NCBI GenBank assembly: GCA_047623555.1 | Contig: JBLHMP010000033.1 | Location: 1-39,732 of the forward strand | From: NORP181 sp047623555 | Lineage (GTDB): Bacteria > Pseudomonadota > Alphaproteobacteria > Rhodobacterales > Rhodobacteraceae | DNA: 39,732 nt | Direction of reading: 5' to 3' | Shown here: one piece after another, positions 1 to 9,506 of the stretch | How the letters are laid out: each line of letters starts with the position of its first letter | How positions within the stretch are numbered: position 1 is the first letter of the stretch | Translations under genes and position numbers: made by a program | The notes under the pieces: generated by a model | Database searches by the model: none | Seen by the model: only the letters and a program-made list of their open reading frames with translations | What the model was told of the DNA's origin: nothing

Positions 1-240
1 GAGAATGACTATGGCAAGGGGCTGTTTGGCCGCGATCAGTTTGCGGCGATGGCGGATGCGCTGGCTGACATCGAGGGCGCGTTCATCCTGTCGATCAACG
101 ATCGGCCAGAAATCCGCGAGCTGTTTGGGGCGTTTCACATGGATGAGGTGACGTTGAAATACACCGTGGCGAAGTCCGGGGCGACCGAGGCGAAGGAGCT
201 GATCGTGTCGAACCGCAATCCGGCGATATCACTGATCTAA
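1..240 (+). CDS. DNA adenine methylase (D12 class), C-terminal fragment
   Basis: The reading frame is open from the first base of the window and ends at the TAA at 238-240, so only the last 79 residues are visible. They include the segment LSINDRPEIRELF followed by a beta-rich tail with YTV and a late SNRNP, which is typical of the C-terminal part of D12-class (Dam-like) N6-adenine DNA methyltransferases. The catalytic DPPY motif and the SAM-binding motif would lie upstream, outside the window. Such stand-alone Dam-type enzymes are frequent in prophages and genomic islands, and the following gene is metabolic, so this may be the edge of a mobile region. The family call is fairly secure; activity and host context cannot be judged. 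Confidence 0.75.
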   Translation, partial: ENDYGKGLFGRDQFAAMADALADIEGAFILSINDRPEIRELFGAFHMDEVTLKYTVAKSGATEAKELIVSNRNPAISLI

Positions 241-520
241 AACTGGCTCGTCGGGGCAGAGCCAAGGGGTGGTGATGTAACTTGAAAGACAAGGTGAGTT
301 GCGACTGGCCATTGAAAACACTGAAGTTCGTGGCAATACCTTTTCACCATACCCGCCGGAATGGTGCCCGTGGGTAGCCGCCTCACGGCCAAGCGTCAAG
401 CCGATTGTCGCGTTTCTCACTGTCGTGAGGACAGCGTTTGCGATTGTTGGTATTCTTACAGACAGCACCAGCCCGATATTTATCTGGCCCAAGGTGCGAT
501 TTGTTAACAAGAGGATACCC

Positions 521-2129
521 ATGTCCAAACCCGTTAAATGCGCTGATCCAAAAACTGCCCATGTTTACCTCGTGGGCAGCGGCATTGCCTCGCTTGCGGC
601 GGCGAAATACCTGATTGATGACGCCGGCGTGCCCGCTAAAAATATTCACATTCTGGAACAAGACGACATTCTGGGCGGCGCGTTGGATGGGGCCGGGGAG
701 CCGGACGATGGCTTTGTGGTGCGCGGCGGGCGGATGCATGAGGCGCATTATACCTGCTATTGGGACTTGCTGTGCTCGATCCCGTCGTTTGGGGACCCGG
801 CGGTTTCGGTGACGGACGAGTCGTTTGAGTTTAACAAACGTTTTGTGTCCAACGCTCAGGCGCGGCTGTTGCGTGACGGTGAAATTCTGGATGTGTCGTC
901 GTTTGGGTTGTCGCTGAAGGATCAGGCTGATCTGTTGAAGTTGACCTTTGTGTCTGAGAAATCGCTGGGCAGTTCCCGGATCGAGGATTGGTTCACGCAA
1001 GAGTTTTTTGAGACCAATTTTTGGTACATCTGGACGTCGATGTTTGCCTTTCAAAAATGGAGCAGCATTGCTGAAATGCGCCGTTATATGAAGCGGTTTA
1101 TCCATCTGGTGTCTGGCCTGAATCGTCTGGGTGGGGTGATGCGCACCAAGTATAATCAATATCATTCGGTTGTGGTGCCGATGGTGCGGTATTTGACCGA
1201 TAAGGGAGTGGAATTTTCGCAAAAATACCCAAGTGATCGATATTGATTTCAACCTGTCTGCGGACCGTAAAACCGCCACGCTGCTGCATGTGGTGGACAA
1301 ATCCCGCACCATCAGTGAGATCGCGATTGGCGCCAATGATTGCGTATTCCTGACCAATGGGTCGATCACTGAAAGCACCGATTTGGGCAGTTGGGACCGC
1401 GCTGCGGTGCTCAAAGGAAAATCTGACTCCGGATCTTGGTTGCTTTGGGAAAAAATCGCCAAAAAGGATGCCAGCTTTGGTAATCCCGGTGTGTTTTGTG
1501 ACGCGATTGAGTTGCAGGAATGGTATTCGTTCACCGCGACGATGAAGGATGCCACATTCCACGACCATATGGAAAATTTCAGCGGTAATGTGGATGGCAC
1601 CGGTGGGCTGGTGACGCTGACCGATTCCAATTGGTTGATGTCTTTTGTGATCGCTCGCCAACCGCATTTTCCCAACCAACCCAAGGACGTAAAAGTGTTT
1701 TGGGGTTATGGGTTATACCCCAACCGCATGGGCAATTTCATTAAGAAAAAAATGGCCGATTGTACCGGCCAAGAGATGCTGCAAGAGCTGTGGTATCACC
1801 TGAAATTGCAGGACATGATGACGCCGATCATGCAGTCGGGCAAGATTAATTGCATCCCGGTGGCGATGCCGTTTATCGACAGTCTGTTCATGCCGCGCAG
1901 CCTTGGGGATCGGCCATTTGTGCTGCCCAAGGGCACCACAAACTTTGCGTTTCTTGGCCAGTTTGCGGAGGTAAACAAAGATTGCGTGTTTACCGTGGAA
2001 TATTCGGTGCGCTGTGCAATGGAGGCGGTGTACGGGTTGTTTGAGACCGGCAAAAAGGTGTTGCCAGTCTATGATTCGATCCACCAACCATCGGTGTTAA
2101 TGCAGGCGGCGCAGGCGCTTACACGTTAA
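521..2129 (+). pseudogene. ohyA: oleate hydratase, interrupted by a single-base frameshift
   Basis: FAD-dependent hydratase that adds water to the cis-9 double bond of unsaturated fatty acids to give 10-hydroxy fatty acids. The ATG at 521 follows AAGAGG. An N-terminal dinucleotide-binding motif (VGSGIAS, about residue 18) and the family segments GGRMHEAHYTCYWDL (about 69-83) and NFWYIWTSMFAFQKW are intact. The first frame stops at 1246. The homologous sequence (NTQVIDIDF and onward) continues in another frame to 2129. Reading one T fewer in the TTTT run at 1214-1217 joins the parts as GVEF-RKNTQVIDIDF and restores a protein of about 536 aa, a normal family length. It is either a recent pseudogene or a homopolymer sequencing error. 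The position usually holding the catalytic Glu (GGREME in classical enzymes) is Met here. It converges with the minus-strand gene 8 bases downstream. Confidence 0.85.
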
Positions 2130-2137
2130 CCACGACA

Positions 2138-4174
2138 TTAACGGCGTCGGCGGCGAGGGCGGCCACCGTCGCCGCCACCAGTGTTGAATTTGACGTTGGG
2201 CAGGTGCACGATTTCGCTTAGGATCGGAAATTTTTCAACCGAATTCGGGATCGCCGAGGCGTTGACAAAATGTTCCTGAAATTTTGGCTCAATCGCGGTT
2301 TCAACCTTGGTGATTTCCTGCACAATCCGTTCGATTTCAGCCCGTGACGCAACGTTGCACAGCGCAATGCGCGCGCCAGTGCCTGCGGCGTTGCCAGCCG
2401 ATGTTACCTTGTCCAATGGCGCGTCCGGGATCATGCCCAAAACCATCGCGTGTTTGGTCGAAATATGCGAACCAAACGCCCCGGCCAGCACCACGCGATC
2501 AACAGTATCGACGCCCATTTTATCCATCAACAACCGCGCCCCGGCATAGAGCGCCGCCTTGGCCAATTGGATGGCACGAATGTCGCCTTGGGTGACGGTG
2601 ATGCGCGGCCCACCGTCGTCGCTGGCGTCATGGATCAGATAGGAATGGGTGCGCCCGTCGGATTCACAGCGCGCGGTTCCTGTTTGCTCGGCCGAGCCAA
2701 TCAGGCCGGTCTGGTCCAACAATCCGGCCATGCGCATTTCGGCCACAGCCTCGATAATGCCCGAGCCACAGATGCCGGTGATGCCGCTGCTGGCAATCAC
2801 CAGGTCAAAGCCATCTTGGTCCGACCACAATTCGCTGCCGATGACCCGAAACCGTGGGGCTTTGGTGATCGGATCAATTTCAATCCGCTCAATCGCGCCT
2901 GGGGCGGCGCGCTGGCCCGAACTGATTTGCGCGCCTTCAAAGGCCGGGCCGGTGGGGGACGAGCAGGCCAAAACCTGTTTGGTATTGCCCAACAGGATTT
3001 CGGCGTTGGTGCCAACATCGACTATCAACACCAAATCTTTGGATTTTCCGGGTTCCTCAGACAAGGCCACCGCTGCTGCATCCGCGCCGACATGGCCGGC
3101 GATACAGGGCAGGATATAGATGCGGGCCCGCGGGTTCATTTTGGTCAAACCGATATCGTGTGCGCCCATGTTCATCGGGCCGGACGTGGCCAACGCAAAG
3201 GGCGCCTGACCCAATTCCACCGGATCAAAACCCAGCAGCAAATGGTGCATAACCGGATTACAAACCACAACGGTTTCGACAATCAACGACGGATCAATAT
3301 CACCGTCTTTGGCAATGGTCAGCGTCAGATCGTTGATCGCCTCGCGCACCACATCGGTCATATCGGTATGGCCACCCGGATTCATCATCACGTAAGACAC
3401 CCGGCTCATCAGATCTTCTCCGAACCGGATTTGCGGGTTCATCAGACCCGATGACGCCACCACAGCGCCGGTTTCAAGATCGGTCAAATGCGCGGCAATG
3501 GTGGTCGACCCCAGATCAATCGCCAGTCCGTAAAGACCGGATTCATGCAGGCCCGGCCAAATCTCGGTGATGCGGGCAGGGGCGTCGGTGTGGTCTTTGT
3601 GCACGGCAACGGTGATCTGCCATTTGCCCTTTCGCAGAACCGATTGCAGTTTTGACAGCAGCGTCAGGTCGGCATAAATGTCGGGAATGTCCCATTGTTC
3701 CTGCAACGCCCGTTCCAGCCGTTCCAGATCGCCGGTTGGAGAATGCATGTCAGGCTCTTCCACCTGAACAAAATAAAGCCGTGTTGCCGGATCCATGCTG
3801 ATCGCGCGGGTGCTCGCGGCTTTGCGGATGACCTGTTTGTGCACCTGACTTTCGGGCGGAACATCAATGACAATATCGCCCTGAATGGTTGCCTGACACC
3901 CAAGGCGACGCCCGGTTTTCAATCCGCGTTTGTCATCATAACGCTGCTCAACCGCATTCCAATCTGACAGTGCGTGTTCGCCAACGCTTAGACCGTGTTT
4001 AGGAAATTCACCGTATGCGGGCGTGATTTGGCATTTGCTGCAAATTCCGCGCCCACCACAGACGCTATCCAAATCGACACCCAACTGGCGCGCGGCGGTC
4101 AGAACCGGAGTTCCAGCGGCAAAATGCCCACGTTTACCGGATGGTGTGAACACCACGAGAGGGTCTTTGTTCAT
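2138..4174 (-). CDS. 2Fe-2S / ASKHA-domain corrinoid-activation-type protein (DUF4445, RACo-like)
   Basis: A 678-residue protein. Near residues 30-100 it has a plant-type 2Fe-2S ferredoxin domain with the cysteine pattern CGGRGICSKC plus a distal GCQ. A middle linker region follows, then an ASKHA ATPase-type domain (IDLGSTTIAAHL near residue 220, DVGTNAEILLG, GSGIIEAVAEM, VVLAGAFGS). Proteins of this build (RACo-like) use ATP and an Fe-S cluster to return inactive Co(II) corrinoid proteins to the active Co(I) state in methyltransferase systems. Partner methyltransferase and corrinoid genes are not next to it here, so the substrate is unknown. The Met at 4174 (MNKDPLVVF) was chosen because the ferredoxin domain starts right there; in-frame Mets at 4213 and 4381 are alternatives with unconvincing leaders. 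The C-terminus is a short Gly/Arg-rich tail ending in five arginines. Confidence 0.8.
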   Translation of the reverse strand: MNKDPLVVFTPSGKRGHFAAGTPVLTAARQLGVDLDSVCGGRGICSKCQITPAYGEFPKHGLSVGEHALSDWNAVEQRYDDKRGLKTGRRLGCQATIQGDIVIDVPPESQVHKQVIRKAASTRAISMDPATRLYFVQVEEPDMHSPTGDLERLERALQEQWDIPDIYADLTLLSKLQSVLRKGKWQITVAVHKDHTDAPARITEIWPGLHESGLYGLAIDLGSTTIAAHLTDLETGAVVASSGLMNPQIRFGEDLMSRVSYVMMNPGGHTDMTDVVREAINDLTLTIAKDGDIDPSLIVETVVVCNPVMHHLLLGFDPVELGQAPFALATSGPMNMGAHDIGLTKMNPRARIYILPCIAGHVGADAAAVALSEEPGKSKDLVLIVDVGTNAEILLGNTKQVLACSSPTGPAFEGAQISSGQRAAPGAIERIEIDPITKAPRFRVIGSELWSDQDGFDLVIASSGITGICGSGIIEAVAEMRMAGLLDQTGLIGSAEQTGTARCESDGRTHSYLIHDASDDGGPRITVTQGDIRAIQLAKAALYAGARLLMDKMGVDTVDRVVLAGAFGSHISTKHAMVLGMIPDAPLDKVTSAGNAAGTGARIALCNVASRAEIERIVQEITKVETAIEPKFQEHFVNASAIPNSVEKFPILSEIVHLPNVKFNTGGGDGGRPRRRRR

Positions 4175-4425
4175 GTTTGGGCCTGCTATGTTGTTCGCGT
4201 TTTCTGTCACCATAGGCGTTTGCACATTGCGGTAAGGACAACCAGCGGCAATTTCTGGCCAGGTCGCGTCATTTTTTTTGTAGTGTTGTGTGTGAGGGCC
4301 AGTGTCGGAGCCTCCGGCGGGGATATTTAAGGAATATGGAAAGGCAAGTGCGAGCATACGTTGTGGTCTTGGGGCAACCATGCCATAGGGTGGCCGTCAA
4401 ACGGGCTTTTGCATAAGGGATTGTG

Positions 4426-5874
4426 ATGCAGATTCGTGAGGCACTTACATTTGATGATGTTTTGTTGGTACCGGCGGCGTCGTCGGTCCTTCCAGGAACG
4501 GCGAATACGACGACGCGGGTGACGCGGTCGATCGCGCTGAATATACCGTTATTATCCAGCGCAATGGATACGGTGACCGAAGCGCGGATGGCGATTGCCA
4601 TGGCGCAGGCCGGTGGCATGGGCGTTATTCACCGCAACCTGGATATCGAAACGCAGGCGGAACAAGTCAGGCGCGTCAAGCGGTTTGAAAGCGGCATTGT
4701 CTATAACCCGATCACATTGGGTCCAAAGCAAACGCTGGCCGATGCCAAAGCATTGCAGGAACGTTATCGGGTCACGGGGTTTCCGGTGGTTGACGACAAG
4801 GGTCGGCTTTTGGGGATCGTGACCAACCGCGACATGCGATTTGCGTCAGATGATTCGACACCGGTCAGCGTTATGATGAGTTCAGACAATCTGGCGATTT
4901 TGATGGAGCCTGCTGATCGCGACGAAGCGATCAGCCTGATGAAAGCGCGCCGTATCGAAAAGCTGCTGATTACGGACGGCGGCGGGCTCCTTACCGGATT
5001 GTTGACCCTGAAAGATACCAAACAGGCGGTTCTTAACCCGACGGCCTGTAAAGATGAATTGGGTCGTTTGCGCGTGGCGGCGGCCAGCACTGTGGGTGAC
5101 GCCGGGTTTGAAAGATCGCAAGCCTTGGTCGACGCCGGGGTTGATATGATCGTAATTGACACGGCGCATGGCCATTCCGAAGGCGTGGCAATCGCAGTTG
5201 AACGGGCCAAGGCGTTGTCCAACGAGGTTCAGGTTGTTGCTGGAAATGTCGCGACTGGCGAGGCGACCCGGGCATTGATCGGGGCCGGTGCAGATGCAAT
5301 CAAGGTTGGCATTGGACCGGGCAGCATTTGCACAACCCGTATGGTGGCCGGAGTTGGCGTGCCACAATTAACCGCGATCATGGATTGCGCAGCGGCGGCA
5401 GGTGACATTCCGATTATTGCCGATGGCGGTATTAAAATGTCCGGCGACTTTGCCAAGGCCATCGCGGCAGGCGCGTCCTGTGCCATGGTTGGCAGCATGA
5501 TTGCCGGAACGGATGAATCCCCCGGAGAAGTCATTTTGTATCAAGGCCGCAGCTATAAAAGCTACCGAGGAATGGGCTCTCTTGGCGCTATGGCGCGCGG
5601 CTCGGCTGATCGATATTTCCAGAAGGATGCAGCCAGTGATAAACTGGTTCCCGAAGGCATCGAAGGGCAGGTGCCCTATAAAGGCAGCGCGGGCGCCGTC
5701 ATTCACCAACTTGTCGGCGGATTGCGGGCGGCCATGGGCTATACAGGCTGTGCCACGGTCGACGAAATGCGCGCGAACTGCGAATTTGTGCGCATTACTG
5801 GGGCCGGGCTGAAGGAAAGCCATGTGCATGATGTTCAGATCACCCGGGAAAGCCCGAATTACCGGATCATGTAG
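4426..5874 (+). CDS. guaB: inosine-5'-monophosphate dehydrogenase
   Basis: Cytosolic NAD-dependent oxidation of IMP to XMP, the committed step of guanine nucleotide synthesis. The 482-residue protein has the N-terminal LTFDDVLLVPA segment, a pair of CBS domains at about residues 90-205 inserted in the TIM barrel, the phosphate-binding GGIKMSGD, and the active-site loop GIGPGSICTTR with the catalytic Cys at about residue 302. The flap region YRGMGSLGAM is present near residue 385. The ATG at 4426 is preferred over the GTG at 4423 because AAGGGA at 4415-4420 is well placed. Length and motifs are those of a complete bacterial enzyme. The following RNA methyltransferase gene is on the same strand 51 bases downstream. 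Confidence 0.97.
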   Translation: MQIREALTFDDVLLVPAASSVLPGTANTTTRVTRSIALNIPLLSSAMDTVTEARMAIAMAQAGGMGVIHRNLDIETQAEQVRRVKRFESGIVYNPITLGPKQTLADAKALQERYRVTGFPVVDDKGRLLGIVTNRDMRFASDDSTPVSVMMSSDNLAILMEPADRDEAISLMKARRIEKLLITDGGGLLTGLLTLKDTKQAVLNPTACKDELGRLRVAAASTVGDAGFERSQALVDAGVDMIVIDTAHGHSEGVAIAVERAKALSNEVQVVAGNVATGEATRALIGAGADAIKVGIGPGSICTTRMVAGVGVPQLTAIMDCAAAAGDIPIIADGGIKMSGDFAKAIAAGASCAMVGSMIAGTDESPGEVILYQGRSYKSYRGMGSLGAMARGSADRYFQKDAASDKLVPEGIEGQVPYKGSAGAVIHQLVGGLRAAMGYTGCATVDEMRANCEFVRITGAGLKESHVHDVQITRESPNYRIM

Positions 5875-5925
5875 CCTGATATCTTTTGCAATTTTTTCAG
5901 ACAGTTCACACATAGGAATACAGTT

Positions 5926-7092
5926 TTGACCCCAGCAGCACGCGTTCAGGCGGCCATCGAAATACTTGACACCGTGCAAGAAGGGGTGCCAGCCGAACAG
6001 GCCCTGACGCGGTGGGCCCGTAAAAGCCGGTATGCCGGATCAGGAGACCGTGCAGCGGTGCGCGATCATGTGTTTTCTGTTCTGCGTTGCTTTCGTTCGT
6101 TTGCATGTCTGGGCGGGGGCGACACCGGGCGTGGTCTGATGATTGGCTTGCTCAAAAGTCGGTCAGAGGACCTCGATGCCATATTCTGTGAACTGGGTTA
6201 TGCGCCTGCACCATTAAGCGACGAAGAGCGTACGGCTGGTCATTCTCCAACGACAGACGCCGAACGTTTGGATGTTCCTGATTGGCTATGGCCGATGTTT
6301 CAGTCGGCACTAAAAGAAACCGCTGAAACCGCGGCAATTGCGTTGCAACATCGAGCTCCGGTTCATTGCCGCGTCAATCTGGCAAAGACCGATATCGCGA
6401 CGGCGATAGAACAATTGGCCGAGGACAGCGTAACATGCGTTGTACACCCGACAACACCAACTGCGTTGATTGTCACAGACGGAAGTCGCCGTGTCCGGCA
6501 AAGTTCAGCATACCAATCCGGTTTGGTAGAGCTTCAGGATGCGGGTAGTCAGGCCGTTGTTAATGCCCTGCCTCTGCAGGATGGAATGCGTGTCTTGGAT
6601 TATTGCGCTGGGGGCGGGGGCAAAGCGCTGGCTATTGCTGCGCGCGCGAAACTTGATCTTTTTGCCCATGATGTCGCAGAACAGCGTATGCTTGATCTTC
6701 CGGAACGGTTTAAACGTGCCAGCGCCGAGGTTACCATCTTAACACCTGACGAACTGCCCAACGCCGAGCTGTTTGATCTGGTGCTGTGCGATGCGCCATG
6801 CTCAGGGAGCGGATCATGGCGGCGTGCACCTGAGGCAAAGTGGCGACTGACGCCAGAGCGTTTGCAGGAGTTTGGGAAAATTCAAAGCGAAATCCTTGAG
6901 ACAGCAGCAAAATTGACGGCGCCGGATGGTGTTTTGGTCTATGTTACCTGCTCAATACTGAACGAAGAGAATGTAGATTCGGTTAATCGGTTTTTAGCAG
7001 CGAATTCCAACTGGAAAGTCGTCTATCAGAAGACCTTGTCAGTTTCCGAAGAAACCGATGGCTTTTTCACAACACACCTGGGGCGTTCTTAG
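5926..7092 (+). CDS. RsmB/NOP-family SAM-dependent RNA (cytosine-C5) methyltransferase
   Basis: The 388-residue protein has an N-terminal helical NusB-like/RsmB N-domain (roughly residues 1-130) and a C-terminal Rossmann methyltransferase domain. Motif I is DYCAGGGGKALA. The two cysteines of m5C enzymes are both present, in DAPCSGSGSWRR (motif IV) and VTCSILNEEN (motif VI). Family members methylate C5 of a cytosine in 16S rRNA or tRNA; which base cannot be told from sequence. Translation starts at a TTG (5926) behind AGGAA at 5914-5918; the start MTPAARVQAAIEIL fits the family and there is no better ATG. It probably shares a transcript with guaB. Confidence 0.9.
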   Translation: MTPAARVQAAIEILDTVQEGVPAEQALTRWARKSRYAGSGDRAAVRDHVFSVLRCFRSFACLGGGDTGRGLMIGLLKSRSEDLDAIFCELGYAPAPLSDEERTAGHSPTTDAERLDVPDWLWPMFQSALKETAETAAIALQHRAPVHCRVNLAKTDIATAIEQLAEDSVTCVVHPTTPTALIVTDGSRRVRQSSAYQSGLVELQDAGSQAVVNALPLQDGMRVLDYCAGGGGKALAIAARAKLDLFAHDVAEQRMLDLPERFKRASAEVTILTPDELPNAELFDLVLCDAPCSGSGSWRRAPEAKWRLTPERLQEFGKIQSEILETAAKLTAPDGVLVYVTCSILNEENVDSVNRFLAANSNWKVVYQKTLSVSEETDGFFTTHLGRS

Positions 7093-7196
7093 AAAAGGAT
7101 ATCCAGCAACCCTAAGGGGAGTGCTATTCTGTTAATGCAGACTTAACTGTTGTGCTGCGAAATGGACCAAAGCGAATCCCCTAACGGAGTTGTGTT

Positions 7197-9506
7197 GTGA
7201 TAACTCGCCAATCCAGTCGTCTTTCCGAATTTGGGGAACTACCTCCAATTTTGGCACGCCTTGCCGCCATTTTGATGCTGTCGGTTGCATGTCTTGGAGT
7301 TGCATATCTCTTGGCACCACAGGGAGTCATCTCCAATGCGTTCATCGCAGCCGGATTGACGTTGATATGTGTCTCTGCATTGGTGGGCATCCATTTTCGC
7401 ATGCAGAGGCGACAGCGTAACGTGGCGATGAATAGTCTGTCAGATTTTATAGATAGGGACGCCACCCCCAGTTTTATTACCGACGAGGAGGGGGGGGTTC
7501 AGATTCAAAACACAGCGGCAGTTTCGCGCTTTCACGACAGCCAAAGTGAATCACTTGCTGGGATTCTTCGCGCTGTCTTTGCCAACCCGTCAGCGGTTTT
7601 GTACCGTTTGAAATGCCGTGCGAAAATCGATGGCTCTGCGCGCGAAGATGTGGTCTCGTGGCTGGGACATGTTCGACTTGCAGTACACCAAATGAGCGAT
7701 CAAAGCCTTTTGTGGCGGATTGAAGACATGCCGCAACGCAGTCTACAATTGGGGCGTAGTGCCGACAGCCTGCCTGTTCCAATGATGACGGTTGGCCGTT
7801 CTGGAGCGATATTATTCATGAACGACGCCGCCAGGATACTGGTTGGAGATCGCGCCAAAGCGTTGGACAGATTGTTTACTTCATTGCCCGTCAGGCCGGG
7901 CGAAATGAACACGATTACAACCACAAATGGCTCTGTTCAGGTTCTGGTGGCTGAACATGAAGGTAGCGCGGGGCGCAGAGAATTGTTTTTCTTACCTTCC
8001 CAAAACGCATCTGAGGCTGATCACAAATCGGTATTTGAAACCTTGCCTGTCGCAATGTTAAAATTGTCGGTTACCGGGGAAATTATGACTGCAAATCGGC
8101 TCGCAATTAAATTGCTTGGTGTCAAAATTGGCGGTGAAACTGCATTGGGTGAAGTCATGCAAGGCCTTGGGCGTTCAGTTCCTGAATGGTTGGAGGCAAC
8201 TGTTGGCGAAAGCGCTGAACAACAGTCTGAATTCTTGCGGCTAACCCGTGCTGATCGGGAAGTGTTCATTCAGGCAACTTTAAGCCGCGTTACTGAAAAC
8301 GGTAACACAGTTCTAATCGCGGTCATGAACGATGCAACCGAGTTGAAAACGCTCGAGGCACAGTTCGTACAAAGTCAAAAAATGCAGGCAATTGGTCAAC
8401 TTGCTGGTGGTGTTGCACATGACTTTAATAACTTGCTGACAGCGATTTCAGGGCATTGTGATCTATTGCTACTGCGTCATGATCAAGGGGATCCAGATTT
8501 TGGCGACCTCATTCAAATCAATCAGAATGCCAACCGCGCGGCAGCACTTGTCTCGCAATTGTTGGCATTTTCGCGCAAACAGACGTTACAACCACAAATC
8601 CTAGACTTGCGCGACACCTTGTCAGACCTAACACATTTGCTAAATCGGCTAGTCGGAGAAACAGTGACATTGACTCTGAGCCATGATCCCGTTTTACGCC
8701 CCATTCGGGCAGATAAACGGCAGCTAGAACAAGTTTTGATGAATTTGGTGGTAAACGCCCGCGATGCCATGCCTTCGGGTGGTGAAATCCGCATTGAAAC
8801 CGAAGTGATCAGCCTGCAGACAGCCCTAAAACGCGATCGCGCAACGGTTCCGCCCGGAGAATATGTGACGGTTTGCGTGACAGATAAGGGCGTTGGGATT
8901 GCTCCCGATCAGCTACAAAAGGTTTTTGAACCTTTTTACACAACCAAACGGACAGGCGAAGGGACTGGATTAGGCTTGTCTACTGCATATGGGATCGTCA
9001 AACAGTCCGGTGGGTTTGTTTTTGTAGACAGCGCTGTGAGTGTAGGAACTTCATTTACATTATATTTCCCCGTACATGATGAGATCGCCGAGGTTCCTGA
9101 GGTACCCCCGTTGCCAGTTCTTGAAGCGAGTCCATCGCATGGTGAAGGTGTGATTTTGCTTGTCGAAGACGAAGAACCGGTTCGCGCTTTTGCCTCTAGA
9201 GCTTTGCGTCTGCGTGGATATACAGTCCTTGAGGCGGATTCAGCGGAACAGGCTCTTCGCACGCTTGAGGATCAAGCATTGTTGGTGGATGTTTTTGTAA
9301 CAGATGTGGTTATGCCTGGAATGGATGGTCCAAGCTGGGTGCGACTGGCTCTCAAAGATCGGCCGGATGTTCGTGTTGTGTTTGTTTCAGGATATGCAGA
9401 AGGTGCTCTTGGAGATTCAGATCTTTTGGTTCCAAATTCAGTATTTCTTCCCAAACCGTTCTCGCTCAACCAATTGACGGATACTGTACATCAGCAATTG
9501 CATTAA
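7197..9506 (+). CDS. cckA: hybrid sensor histidine kinase/response regulator, CckA type
   Basis: CckA is the membrane-bound bifunctional kinase/phosphatase that drives the ChpT-CtrA phosphorelay, which in Rhodobacterales controls motility, gene transfer agent and related functions. The 769-residue protein has two membrane segments (about 17-65), PAS-like regions (about 75-390), a HisKA box GGVAHDFNNLLTAISGH with the phospho-His near residue 408, the ATPase N box LMNLVVNARDAM, the G boxes DKGVGIAP and GEGTGLGLS, and a C-terminal receiver domain (about 650-769) with the phospho-acceptor Asp near 703 in DVVMPGMDG. The start is a GTG at 7197, seven bases after CGGAG. It is a complete, conventional CckA layout; the name rests on domain order and the characteristic H box. 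Confidence 0.9.
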   Translation: MITRQSSRLSEFGELPPILARLAAILMLSVACLGVAYLLAPQGVISNAFIAAGLTLICVSALVGIHFRMQRRQRNVAMNSLSDFIDRDATPSFITDEEGGVQIQNTAAVSRFHDSQSESLAGILRAVFANPSAVLYRLKCRAKIDGSAREDVVSWLGHVRLAVHQMSDQSLLWRIEDMPQRSLQLGRSADSLPVPMMTVGRSGAILFMNDAARILVGDRAKALDRLFTSLPVRPGEMNTITTTNGSVQVLVAEHEGSAGRRELFFLPSQNASEADHKSVFETLPVAMLKLSVTGEIMTANRLAIKLLGVKIGGETALGEVMQGLGRSVPEWLEATVGESAEQQSEFLRLTRADREVFIQATLSRVTENGNTVLIAVMNDATELKTLEAQFVQSQKMQAIGQLAGGVAHDFNNLLTAISGHCDLLLLRHDQGDPDFGDLIQINQNANRAAALVSQLLAFSRKQTLQPQILDLRDTLSDLTHLLNRLVGETVTLTLSHDPVLRPIRADKRQLEQVLMNLVVNARDAMPSGGEIRIETEVISLQTALKRDRATVPPGEYVTVCVTDKGVGIAPDQLQKVFEPFYTTKRTGEGTGLGLSTAYGIVKQSGGFVFVDSAVSVGTSFTLYFPVHDEIAEVPEVPPLPVLEASPSHGEGVILLVEDEEPVRAFASRALRLRGYTVLEADSAEQALRTLEDQALLVDVFVTDVVMPGMDGPSWVRLALKDRPDVRVVFVSGYAEGALGDSDLLVPNSVFLPKPFSLNQLTDTVHQQLH

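Noticed and set aside
299..520. Upstream in-frame extension of oleate hydratase from 299
   Set aside because: Not similar to the family; the ATG at 521 has a ribosome site and the FAD-binding fold begins normally after it.
383..1684. Long open frame (433 codons) on the minus strand opposite oleate hydratase
   Set aside because: It is antisense to clear family blocks of the oleate hydratase, shows no recognisable domain, and its composition (many His, Arg and Pro) is that of a shadow frame.
2450..3454. Plus-strand open frame of 334 codons opposite the 2Fe-2S/ASKHA gene
   Set aside because: His/Arg/Gln-rich sequence without motifs; the minus strand carries the conserved ferredoxin and ASKHA signatures over the same bases.
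4175..4381. N-terminal extension of the ASKHA protein to 4381
   Set aside because: The added 69 residues are unlike the family and approach the guaB leader; the ferredoxin domain begins right after Met 4174.
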